From Micavibrio sp. UBA6212 (GTDB taxonomy: Bacteria; Pseudomonadota; Alphaproteobacteria; Micavibrionales; Micavibrionaceae), in the NCBI GenBank assembly GCA_002421905.1, contig DISK01000016.1, positions 1-12,315 of the forward strand: a stretch of DNA of 12,315 nt, written 5' to 3'. The notes beneath the pieces were generated by a model. It was given only the letters and a program-made list of their open reading frames with translations. It was not told where the DNA came from and did not search any database. This document shows positions 1-7,431 of the stretch, piece by piece (position 1 is the first letter of the stretch; each line of letters begins with the position of its first letter). A program made the translations under genes and the position numbers.

Positions 1-94
1 GTTCACGCGAAGAGCGCCAAGGAGCGCCAAGGGCGCAGGGTTTTTTGGGGGAAACAAAAAGTAATTTTCACCACCAAGGCACAAAGACACCAAG

Positions 95-204
95 AATTCG
101 TCATTGCGAGCGACAGCGACGCAATCCAGAGAAAATGGTGTAAAGGGCGCAGAGTTTTTACTTCCCCATATGGATTACCCGAACAAGTCGGGTAATGACG
201 AATT
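95..204. repeat. Composite palindromic element (CGTCATT...AATGACG ends)
   Basis: The ends are a perfect 11-bp inverted repeat: AATTCGTCATT at 95-105 and AATGACGAATT at 194-204. Inside are two hairpin halves. The first pairs ATTGCG (103-108) with CGCAAT (120-125). The second pairs ATTACCCGA (174-182) with TCGGGTAAT (188-196) around the loop ACAAG. Between them lies AGGGCGCAGAG (144-154), which also occurs inside the 29-bp repeat copy at 1159-1187. The layout resembles the CGTCATTGCGAGC-type palindromic repeats seen between genes in many Alphaproteobacteria. The right end of the window holds an element with the same outer ends (12133-12223). Confidence 0.65.
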
Positions 205-222
205 TATTATTACGAAGGATGT

Positions 223-245
223 ATTGCCCGAACGAGTCGGGCAAT
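223..245. repeat. Hairpin just past the atpC stop, second copy of the 174-196 stem
   Basis: ATTGCCCGA (223-231) pairs with TCGGGCAAT (237-245) around the 5-nt loop ACGAG. The stem matches the hairpin at 174-196 except that one A-T pair is replaced by G-C on both sides, so base pairing is preserved. It lies 16 nt past the atpC stop in the direction of transcription. No T-run follows on the minus strand, so a classical intrinsic terminator is not supported. A role in protecting the 3' end of the mRNA is possible but inferred. Confidence 0.6.
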
Positions 246-261
246 GACGAGGATTTGTTTC

Positions 262-678
262 TTACGCTGCCTTTAGGGCATCCAGCATAGCCATGACCAC
301 GGTGATCCGTTTAGAGATGTTGGTCTTTTGTTCTGCGGTTTCTGCGAAGGATAATTCTTCATTCAAACGCGCCAGTTCAGTTTGCAATGGCTCTGCTTTA
401 ATGGAGGCCAGAGGAATTGCTTCTTCGGCCAATACGGTGCAGTTGGTTTGGGAAATATCCGCAAAACCGCCAGCAATAAATATCTTTTCGACTGCGCCGC
501 CTTCCGACCGGATCACCTCGACAACGCCGGGACGTACCGACATCACCAAAGCCATGTGTCCGGCGCGAACACCGACATCCCCTTCTTCACCGGGGATAGA
601 GACTTGAAAAGCCTGTTCCGAGACCAGTTTTTCTTCGGGCGAGACCAATTCGAAATTAAACAAATTATTTTCAGACAT
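262..678 (-). CDS. atpC: ATP synthase F1 subunit epsilon
   Basis: This is the epsilon subunit of F1Fo ATP synthase (138 aa, usual length). It sits on the central stalk with gamma and couples, and can inhibit, rotation. The N-terminal beta-sandwich (about residues 1-85) is recognisable from FELVSPEE, the IPGEEGDVGV turn, the RPGVVEV strand and the later FIAGGFADI segment. The C-terminal part (about 90-138) is a charged helical hairpin rich in Ala, Glu and Lys. The ATG start at 678 shares its A with the stop of the upstream chimeric gene (TAATG), which suggests translational coupling. A weak AGAG lies about 9 nt upstream. Normally atpC follows atpD closely; here about 1.3 kb of inserted genes separates them. 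It is the last gene of the operon. Confidence 0.96.
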   Translation of the reverse strand: MSENNLFNFELVSPEEKLVSEQAFQVSIPGEEGDVGVRAGHMALVMSVRPGVVEVIRSEGGAVEKIFIAGGFADISQTNCTVLAEEAIPLASIKAEPLQTELARLNEELSFAETAEQKTNISKRITVVMAMLDALKAA

Positions 679-1154
679 TATGCTTGCTCTAACCTCAAAA
701 TCTCAGGAGTTGATGCATTCTTCTTAATTTCTTTTTCAGCCTTGCGGATGGCCCATTGTGTTGGTTGATACCCGGAATTTGGATCTGCAGCAGCATCAAA
801 GCGATTAGTGATTACACGCACTCTCCATGTCAACGCACCCCACCACAAAATACCCACCGCCGCAGCATCCCTCGCCAGTCCCGGATAATTGCCATCAGCA
901 AGAGGGCCAAGAAATGGAATAACGCCCAGAAATGCCGCCCCAGCACACGCACCCAATAACTCAGACGTCTTATCAAGTCGCGCTTTATCGAATTCGACAG
1001 CCAGACGAACGATCTTGACCAAATCCATGTCACCTGCGCGAACACCGACATTCCCTTCTTCACCCGGAATAGAGATTTGAAAAGCCTGTTTCGAGACCAG
1101 ATTTTCTTCCGGCGAAACGAGTTCAAAATTAAAGGTGTTATTTTGTGTATTCAT
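678..1154 (-). CDS. Chimeric protein: duplicated AtpC N-terminus fused to a two-helix membrane segment
   Basis: This 158-aa ORF starts like AtpC: 36 of 45 residues from the NxFNF motif (from residue 6) to residue 50 match the intact AtpC encoded downstream. At DNA level, 1038-1133 and 565-660 align without gaps at about 85 of 96 bases. After residue ~52 all similarity stops. The rest has a hydrophobic segment at about 64-83 (around FLGVIPFLGPL), another at about 93-110 (around GILWWGAL), and a polar, charged tail. Only about half of the epsilon beta-sandwich is present, so it cannot fold as a normal epsilon subunit. I do not recognise the C-terminal part. Its start lies 4 nt from a 29-bp repeat with no visible Shine-Dalgarno, and its stop overlaps the atpC start. 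It may be a decaying by-product of an insertion, or a real small membrane protein. It is open over its full length. Confidence 0.6.
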   Translation of the reverse strand: MNTQNNTFNFELVSPEENLVSKQAFQISIPGEEGNVGVRAGDMDLVKIVRLAVEFDKARLDKTSELLGACAGAAFLGVIPFLGPLADGNYPGLARDAAAVGILWWGALTWRVRVITNRFDAAADPNSGYQPTQWAIRKAEKEIKKNASTPEILRLEQA

Positions 1155-1158
1155 TTTT

Positions 1159-1187
1159 AACTACAGAGGGCGCAGAGATAGACAGAG
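1159..1187 (+). repeat. 29-bp repeat, copy A
   Basis: The copy begins AACTACAGAG and ends ATAGACAGAG. It matches copy B (1620-1648) at 27 of 29 positions, differing by GG for AC at positions 11-12. It sits between the stop codon of the GxxExxY gene (1 nt away) and the start of the chimeric atpC-like gene (4 nt away), in the same orientation as copy B. Confidence 0.85.
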
Positions 1188-1188
1188 T

Positions 1189-1599
1189 TTAAGAGTTAAA
1201 TTCCGTAAGAGCAAAGCGCTTTATTCCATCCTTTACTAGTTTTTCATTAAAGTTAATCAATAAACCCAACGGGCTTTTACTGAGTTTCATATAAGTTATA
1301 ATTTGAGCATCAAACGGAGGGGTCATTTTATCAACTGCTTTTAACTCAACAACAACTTTATCTTCAACCCAAAAATCTAATTTATATGCGTCTTTTATTA
1401 CACATCCATTATAATTCACAGGCATAAAATATTGTTTCTTAAACTTCAATCCTGCTTTTGCGAATTCAATCGCCATACATTCTTCGTAAACACTTTCCAA
1501 CAATCCAGGGCCGAAATATCTATGAACCGAAATCGCACATTCTATAATTTTGCGGGTCAGTTCAGAACCAAGATCAGGAAACTGTGTAGCATTTGCCAT
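1189..1599 (-). CDS. GxxExxY protein (PD-(D/E)XK nuclease-like family)
   Basis: This 136-aa protein belongs to the GxxExxY family, known to me as TIGR04256 / Pfam PDDEXK_3. The name-giving motif is GLLESVY at residues 32-38. A nuclease-like core follows: D75, then E85-L-K87 in the stretch VVVELKAVD, and the closing strand GLLINF (112-117). Families with this core are related to restriction-type nucleases, but no function is established that I know of. I chose the ATG at 1599 because AAGGGAT lies just upstream and family members start about here. An in-frame extension to 1704 would translate repeat copy B and is unlikely. The gene is AT-rich compared with the atp genes and is bounded by repeat copies A and B, which suggests transfer. 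It lies inside the F1 operon, between atpD and atpC, in the same orientation. Confidence 0.9.
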   Translation of the reverse strand: MANATQFPDLGSELTRKIIECAISVHRYFGPGLLESVYEECMAIEFAKAGLKFKKQYFMPVNYNGCVIKDAYKLDFWVEDKVVVELKAVDKMTPPFDAQIITYMKLSKSPLGLLINFNEKLVKDGIKRFALTEFNS

Positions 1600-1619
1600 T
1601 TTATCCCTTTTTATTTTCC

Positions 1620-1648
1620 AACTACAGAGACCGCAGAGATAGACAGAG
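1620..1648 (+). repeat. 29-bp repeat, copy B
   Basis: The copy reads AACTACAGAG - ACCGCAGAG - ATAGACAGAG. It is a perfect inverted copy of copy C (1884-1912) and a direct copy of copy A with two differences. It starts 20 nt upstream of the GxxExxY start codon and ends 3 nt from the stop of the 74-aa ORF. Neither end can be extended in the inverted alignment with copy C. Confidence 0.9.
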
Positions 1649-1651
1649 TTA

Positions 1652-1876
1652 TTACTCAATATAATTTTCTGCATTTTCTGGTCTAAAATAACCTGCTGGA
1701 ACACCAGCTTTTTTCATACTCACAAAACGTTTTATATCCTCATCCCCCACATCTCTATTACTATGAATAAATTCATAGTAATGAGATATAGGAACAGTGA
1801 GATCACATCGTGCACAAAAATATTTACCAGACTCAACAATATCACCATGAAAATAATATCTTTTATTCTCCTGCAT
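1652..1876 (-). CDS. Small CxxC protein of unknown function (74 aa)
   Basis: I do not recognise this protein. It is soluble-looking, with a single CxxC (C21, C24) in the sequence KYFCARCDL, followed by H32 and H38. Together these could bind one zinc ion (inference). The N-terminal part contains YYFHGD and the C-terminal part YFRPENAENY. The ATG at 1876 has a good Shine-Dalgarno, AGAGG, 6 nt upstream; that AGAGG overlaps the end of repeat copy C, so the repeat supplies the ribosome binding site. The stop is a double TAA next to repeat copy B. The ORF is therefore framed by a 29-bp perfect inverted repeat. It is the first gene after atpD and lies in the same orientation. The good RBS and exact framing support a real gene. 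Confidence 0.65.
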   Translation of the reverse strand: MQENKRYYFHGDIVESGKYFCARCDLTVPISHYYEFIHSNRDVGDEDIKRFVSMKKAGVPAGYFRPENAENYIE

Positions 1877-1883
1877 ATTAATC

Positions 1884-1912
1884 CTCTGTCTATCTCTGCG
1901 GTCTCTGTAGTT
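1884..1912 (-). repeat. 29-bp repeat, copy C (inverted)
   Basis: On the minus strand this reads exactly as copy B does on the plus strand. It ends 7 nt before the ATG of the 74-aa ORF and contributes its AGAGG ribosome binding site. With copy B it makes a 293-bp unit (1620-1912) with perfect 29-bp terminal inverted repeats. I see no clear target-site duplication outside it. Confidence 0.9.
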
Positions 1913-1936
1913 AAAAAACCTTTACCCCTCACCCTA

Positions 1937-1960
1937 CCCTCTCCCCACAAGGGGAGAGGG
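1937..1960 (-). terminator. Strong GC hairpin after atpD: attenuator-like or repeat
   Basis: CCCTCTCCCC (1937-1946) pairs perfectly over 10 bp with GGGGAGAGGG (1951-1960) around the loop ACAA (plus-strand reading). It begins 11 nt after the atpD stop. On the minus strand a run of six T follows, but about 20 nt past the stem, too far for a textbook intrinsic terminator. The flanking CCCTCACCCTACCC pattern is that of a common dispersed intergenic repeat. It could cause partial termination or stabilise the mRNA 3' end upstream of the inserted genes and atpC. Confidence 0.45.
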
Positions 1961-1971
1961 ATTAGAGAGAG

Positions 1972-3399
<1,428 letters not shown>

Positions 3400-3466
3400 T
3401 TTTTACTCTTCCTTCCAATAAAATTGAATTTTTTATCTTTCAAATATTTAACTTAACTTTTGCGTT

Positions 3467-4231
3467 CTATTTTAGCGTCACAACATAAGATGTTTTCACT
3501 TTTTCAAGCTCTTGCTTGTATTCCGGAACCGCCATCAACTTTGCGAAAACCTTTTCAGCCAGATCGCGCCCAGCAACAGAGTCAGCCGGATAATGCACGC
3601 CTGCGATCTCGCGGCGGTGAGCAATATCAATCGCTTGATTTTTGAATTTTTCTGCATTGGCAGGATCAATTTCAGACAGTACCAGAGCCACCATCCATGA
3701 TTGCCCCGCATGACCGGATGGATAAGACGCATGAAGCGGATTTGGAATCACTGTTTCCAAATCTGTTGCCAGTTGGCTTGGGCGAGCGCGGCCATATTCC
3801 ATTTTTTTCTTCAAAATAAAATAGCTGATCTCCCGATCGGTTTTGAGCAAAAACCGACGAATGTCATCATTTTTAGCCAAGTCAATCAGACCGTCACGTT
3901 CAAAGGCACTGAGCGGGATGTTACGATTTTCCCATTCGATTTTTTCAAGTTGATCCGGTGTGCGTTCGGTCTTTGCGATGTCGCGCAAATAGTCCAGATC
4001 CTGTTTTGTGCTTTCGCTGACATTGGCAGGTGCAGGGACACTATCAAACCGTTCGTCTTTTGACAGAATGGCTGGGCCATCCGCCAATGCTTGAATCAGT
4101 TCCGGCGCCCAATCGGATTGTGCATATCCTATATCGCCAAACGGTATATTTTCAGCATGGGACGCGGTCACGAAACCTGTGGTTCCGAGTGCTATCATCA
4201 AACAAAAATGTCTTAAGCCACATTTCATCAT
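3467..4231 (-). CDS. Secreted PAP2-family acid phosphatase (class A type)
   Basis: This 254-aa protein hydrolyses phosphate monoesters, probably in the periplasm. A Sec signal peptide is visible: a basic start, a hydrophobic core at about 8-22, and a likely cut after ASHA (residue 26). The three PAP2 motifs are present: K143-x6-R150-P151, P171-S-G-H174 in ASYPSGHA, and R207-x5-H213-x3-D217 in GVHYPAD. Arg206 replaces the usual Ser of motif 3. The arrangement fits class A non-specific acid phosphatases (PhoN type); the exact substrate is unknown. The start lies 3 nt after the atpG stop. ATG at 4231 or the adjacent one at 4228 are both possible; GAGG within the atpG end fits the second better. 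The location inside the F1 operon is odd, and its expression is probably tied to atpG. Confidence 0.9.
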   Translation of the reverse strand: MMKCGLRHFCLMIALGTTGFVTASHAENIPFGDIGYAQSDWAPELIQALADGPAILSKDERFDSVPAPANVSESTKQDLDYLRDIAKTERTPDQLEKIEWENRNIPLSAFERDGLIDLAKNDDIRRFLLKTDREISYFILKKKMEYGRARPSQLATDLETVIPNPLHASYPSGHAGQSWMVALVLSEIDPANAEKFKNQAIDIAHRREIAGVHYPADSVAGRDLAEKVFAKLMAVPEYKQELEKVKTSYVVTLK

Positions 4232-4234
4232 GAT

Positions 4235-5113
4235 CTAGACGGCCTCTGCTCCCGAGATAATTTCGATCAGTTCTTTGGTAATGTAGGCCTGACGTGCGCG
4301 GTTGTACTTAACCGACAGGTTTTTAATCATATCACCTGCGTTGCGCGTTGCGTTATCCATCGCGGTCATACGCGCCGCTTGTTCCCCTGCAGCACTATCC
4401 AGCATCGACCGGAATATCTGAACACTGATATTCTTAGGCAGAATTTCAGCCAGAATAACATCTTCTTCCGGTTCAAAGCTGTATGGTGCCGAGGTCGCAT
4501 CTGCATTTTCGTTGGCAGCCACAACAAACGGAATCAATTGTTGTGTGTTTGGTTTCTGGGTCAGAATGGATACAAACTGGTTAAACACAAGCGAACACAC
4601 ATCGAATTTACCAGCATTGAACATGCCAAGAACCAGATCAGATACTTTTTGAGCATCGGCAAAGCTGAGGCGTTTTCTGCCACCCAACCCCGTAATTGTT
4701 TCGATGATCAACGATGAAAATTCACGTTTGAGAACATCACGCGCCTTGCGGCCAACACAAATAATCTGAACTTTTTTTCCTGCCGTTGTCAGGCGACGAA
4801 CTTCGTTTCTGGTGAAGCGCACAAGGTTACTGTTAAACCCGCCACACAAACCACGGTCAGACGACACAACAACCAGCAAATGGCGTTGGTCGGAACCTGT
4901 CCCGATCAGAAGTTTTGGGCCTGCATCACCATGCACACCGGCAGCAACGCGGGACACCATTCCGGCCATTGCCTTGGCATATGGCTGAGAAGCTTCGGCA
5001 GCTTCTTGCGCGCGTTTGAGTTTTGATGCCGCCACCATTTTCATCGCACTCGTAATTTTACGAGTGGACTTCACGGAAACTATGCGGTCACGATAGTCGC
5101 GTAAGCTAGGCAT
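4235..5113 (-). CDS. atpG: ATP synthase F1 subunit gamma
   Basis: This is the gamma subunit (292 aa), the rotating central shaft of F1. The N-terminal helix shows the conserved start MPSLRDYRDRI, then SVKSTRKITSAMKMVAASK. The middle Rossmann-like part includes LLVVVSSDRGLCGGFNSN. The C-terminal helix carries AARMTAMDNATRNAGDMI and ends in RQAYITKELIEIISGA, as in other family members. The ATG at 5113 follows AAGGATAT (minus strand), a usable ribosome binding site, and lies 24 nt after the atpA stop. Downstream, a phosphatase gene rather than atpD follows after 3 nt. I see no damage. Confidence 0.98.
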   Translation of the reverse strand: MPSLRDYRDRIVSVKSTRKITSAMKMVAASKLKRAQEAAEASQPYAKAMAGMVSRVAAGVHGDAGPKLLIGTGSDQRHLLVVVSSDRGLCGGFNSNLVRFTRNEVRRLTTAGKKVQIICVGRKARDVLKREFSSLIIETITGLGGRKRLSFADAQKVSDLVLGMFNAGKFDVCSLVFNQFVSILTQKPNTQQLIPFVVAANENADATSAPYSFEPEEDVILAEILPKNISVQIFRSMLDSAAGEQAARMTAMDNATRNAGDMIKNLSVKYNRARQAYITKELIEIISGAEAV

Positions 5114-5137
5114 ACGTTATATCCTTTGTTCGTTTAA

Positions 5138-6682
5138 TTAAGCCGCCAAGCGGGAAACATAGCCTTGGGTAAACCCTTCAAGGAACGCTGAAATCTGTCC
5201 CTCGAGGTCATCATTCAATGCTTTTTTCTCTTTGATGGTCGCCACAATGGAGGAACCAGAGGTCCGCAGCTCGGACAACAGCTCATACTCATAAGCACTG
5301 ACTTTTCCGACTGGCACAGAGTCCAGATAGCCACGGGTCCCAGCAAAGATCACCACAACTTGCTCTTCTGTTGTCAGAGGAGAATATTGAGGTTGTTTCA
5401 ACAGTTGGGTCAAACGAGCCCCACGCGCCAACAATTTCTGGGTGGCAGGATCAAGGTCGGATGCAAACTGAGCAAAGGCTTCCATTTCGCGGTACTGGGC
5501 GAGTTCGAGTTTAATCTTACCAGCCACTTGTTTCATCGCCTTGGTCTGCGCCGCAGATCCAACACGAGATACAGACAGACCAACGTTAATCGCCGGACGA
5601 ATACCTTTATAGAACAAACCAGTTTCCAAGAAAATCTGGCCATCGGTAATCGAGATTACGTTGGTCGGGATATATGCGGATACGTCACCAGCCTGTGTTT
5701 CAATCACTGGCAAAGCCGTCATGGAACCTGCACCGAAATCATCATTCATTTTTGCCGCACGTTCAAGCAAACGGGAGTGAATATAGAATACATCCCCCGG
5801 ATAAGCTTCACGTCCTGGAGGACGACGCAGCAGCAAGGACATTTGACGGTAAGCCACAGCCTGTTTGGACAAGTCATCATAAACCGCCAAAGCATGCATA
5901 CCGTTGTCACGGAAATATTCGCCCATTGCACACCCAGTATATGGAGCAATGAACTGCATCGGTGCGGGGTCGGACGCGGTTGCAGCCACAACGATGGAAT
6001 ATTCCATCGCGCCTGCTTCTTCGAGTTCTTTTACCAGTTTCACAACGGTCGAGCGTTTCTGACCGATTGCCACATAAACACAGTACATGTGGTCTTTTGG
6101 ATTTTCGGATTTGTTGACTGATTTCTGGTTGATGATCGCGTCCATCGCAACTGCGGTTTTACCCGTTTGACGGTCGCCGATAATCAATTCACGCTGGCCA
6201 CGCCCGATAGGAACCAGAGCGTCAATGGCTTTCAAACCAGTTTGCATTGGTTCGTGAACCGATTTACGTGGAATAATGCCCGGTGCTTTGACTTCAACAC
6301 GGCTGAATTGTTTGGCACCAATCGGGCCTTTGCCATCAATCGGGTTTCCAAGACCATCCACAACACGGCCCAGCAATTCTTTTCCAACAGGAACCTGAAC
6401 AATCTCGCCAGTCCGTTTAACGATATCACCTTCTTTAATGGCGCGGTCAGACCCGAAAATAACCACACCGACATTGTCGGATTCAAGGTTCAGAGCCATC
6501 CCTTTTGTACCATCAGGGAATTCAACCATTTCACCGGCGCGAACATTATCGAGGCCATAGACACGAGCCACTCCGTCACCTACGGACAAAACCTGTCCGA
6601 TTTCGGCAACATCTGCCATCGCGTCAAAATTCGCGATTTGCTTGGTCAAAATTTCAGAAATTTCTGCTGCACGGATATCCAT
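5138..6682 (-). CDS. atpA: ATP synthase F1 subunit alpha
   Basis: This is the alpha subunit (514 aa), which alternates with beta in the F1 hexamer and binds regulatory nucleotide. Visible are the N-terminal beta-barrel (VLSVGDGVARVYGLDNV, about 31-47), Walker A GDRQTGKT (169-176), the Walker B region HALAVYDDLSKQA (about 263-275), the RRPPGREAYPGDVFY loop (286-300), and the arginine finger R373 in VSRVGSAAQ, which reaches into the beta active site. The C-terminal helical domain is complete. The ATG follows the atpH stop after 3 nt, with GAGG inside the end of atpH as ribosome binding site, so the two are translated in close succession. Confidence 0.98.
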   Translation of the reverse strand: MDIRAAEISEILTKQIANFDAMADVAEIGQVLSVGDGVARVYGLDNVRAGEMVEFPDGTKGMALNLESDNVGVVIFGSDRAIKEGDIVKRTGEIVQVPVGKELLGRVVDGLGNPIDGKGPIGAKQFSRVEVKAPGIIPRKSVHEPMQTGLKAIDALVPIGRGQRELIIGDRQTGKTAVAMDAIINQKSVNKSENPKDHMYCVYVAIGQKRSTVVKLVKELEEAGAMEYSIVVAATASDPAPMQFIAPYTGCAMGEYFRDNGMHALAVYDDLSKQAVAYRQMSLLLRRPPGREAYPGDVFYIHSRLLERAAKMNDDFGAGSMTALPVIETQAGDVSAYIPTNVISITDGQIFLETGLFYKGIRPAINVGLSVSRVGSAAQTKAMKQVAGKIKLELAQYREMEAFAQFASDLDPATQKLLARGARLTQLLKQPQYSPLTTEEQVVVIFAGTRGYLDSVPVGKVSAYEYELLSELRTSGSSIVATIKEKKALNDDLEGQISAFLEGFTQGYVSRLAA

Positions 6683-6685
6683 TAT

Positions 6686-7315
6686 TTATCCTACCTCTTT
6701 CAATGATGCGTTTTGATTGGAATTTGAATTTGTGACCATCGTCTGTTTCAGACGGGCCAATTTTGATTTGAGTGAATCATCAATCATTTGTGAGCCAATG
6801 GTTACAACCATCCCGCCCAACAATTCCTGATCGATTTCCACGTACAAGCGTACGGTCTTGCCAGTTTTTTCTGCCAACATCCGAGCCAGATTTTCTTCTT
6901 GTTGCGCTGTCAGGGGATGAGCCGTTTTCACGAACGCATCCATCTGTCCCATGCGTTTTGCAATCTCGCGATGGAAGGCCCCGATGATCATTTCCAGTTC
7001 TTTCAAACGGCGGTTTTCAGCGAGAACGCATAGAAAATTGATTGTAATCTGATGAAACCGGCATTTTTGAGCAATGTCGCGAATGGCGGCCAACTGGCGA
7101 TCGGCACCATAAACCGGACTTTCAACAAAAGCTTTCAAGTCGTGGGACTGGTTCAATGTGGATTCAAGCGAGATTATATCATTTTGCACGGCTTCAAGTG
7201 CGCCGGCGGGCATCGCTACGTCGATTAATGACGCTGCATAGCGGCTTGCTACGACGTTCCCAGCACCTGCTGCGATACGACTTGCATTACCGTGGGCGGA
7301 GGAGGAGTTTGTCAA
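6686..7315 (-). CDS. atpH: ATP synthase F1 subunit delta, TTG start
   Basis: This is the delta subunit (209 aa), the clamp at the top of F1 that binds the peripheral stalk. The N-terminal helical bundle shows VASRYAASLIDVA (22-34); the C-terminal part shows the family pattern VEIDQELLGGMVVTIGSQMIDDSLKSKL. The protein is somewhat longer than usual, with an 18-residue polar leader and an Asn/Ser-rich tail. The start is TTG: AAGGA lies 7 nt upstream, an in-frame TGA lies only 15 nt upstream, and the next Met (residue 35) would remove the first helix. It is the first F1 gene here, 116 nt after gmhA. That gap probably holds the operon promoter, but I find no convincing -35/-10 pair. Confidence 0.95.
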   Translation of the reverse strand: MTNSSSAHGNASRIAAGAGNVVASRYAASLIDVAMPAGALEAVQNDIISLESTLNQSHDLKAFVESPVYGADRQLAAIRDIAQKCRFHQITINFLCVLAENRRLKELEMIIGAFHREIAKRMGQMDAFVKTAHPLTAQQEENLARMLAEKTGKTVRLYVEIDQELLGGMVVTIGSQMIDDSLKSKLARLKQTMVTNSNSNQNASLKEVG

Positions 7316-7431
7316 TTCCTGATCCTTTCAGAATTACTGATGAATTTATGTTTTGTTGGGCTCTGGTAGCATATCAAAACAGGCAAAGCAAGGGAAACTG
7401 TTCTGCGCTGCAATGCCGCAGCTTTTCTGGC

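Larger units (their letters stand above)
1..261. repeat. Gene-free, repeat-rich region downstream of atpC
   Basis: I see no gene here. The stretch is a mosaic of short intergenic repeats. A 10-bp unit AGCGCCAAGG occurs twice in tandem (13-22, 23-32) and is followed by GCGCAGGG. A motif of the CACCAAGGCACAAAGACACC type lies at about 70-92. A palindromic composite element spans 95-204, and a further hairpin lies at 223-245. Motifs of this kind are widespread as dispersed intergenic repeats in proteobacteria (recollection of the class, not a database match). The region follows the last gene of the F1 operon, so it would form the 3' end of that transcript. Confidence 0.7.

Noticed and set aside
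1600..1704. In-frame N-terminal extension of the GxxExxY protein
   Set aside because: The extra 35 residues are a translation of repeat copy B and its flanks. The ATG at 1599 has a good ribosome binding site and fits the family start.
1159..1912. CRISPR array
   Set aside because: There are only three 29-bp copies, one of them inverted, spaced 230-430 bp apart with genes between them.
1159..1912. Integron cassette array with attC sites
   Set aside because: The repeats are not the folded, imperfect palindromes with core sites expected of attC, no integrase is in the window, and one copy is inverted.
3420..3432. AT palindrome AAAATT-G-AATTTT before atpD as operator or terminator
   Set aside because: It is short, AT-only and in an AT-rich gap. 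No partner motif or T-run supports a function.
5360..6121. Long open frame (253 codons) on the plus strand inside atpA
   Set aside because: It lies wholly antisense to the highly conserved atpA, has no recognisable domain and shows low-complexity residue use typical of an antisense shadow.
7372..7431. Terminator after gmhA or promoter for the atp operon
   Set aside because: A 5-bp stem GCTGC/GCAGC is visible, but no T-run follows. TTGATA and TATGCT-like pieces do not have acceptable spacing, so I list no site.
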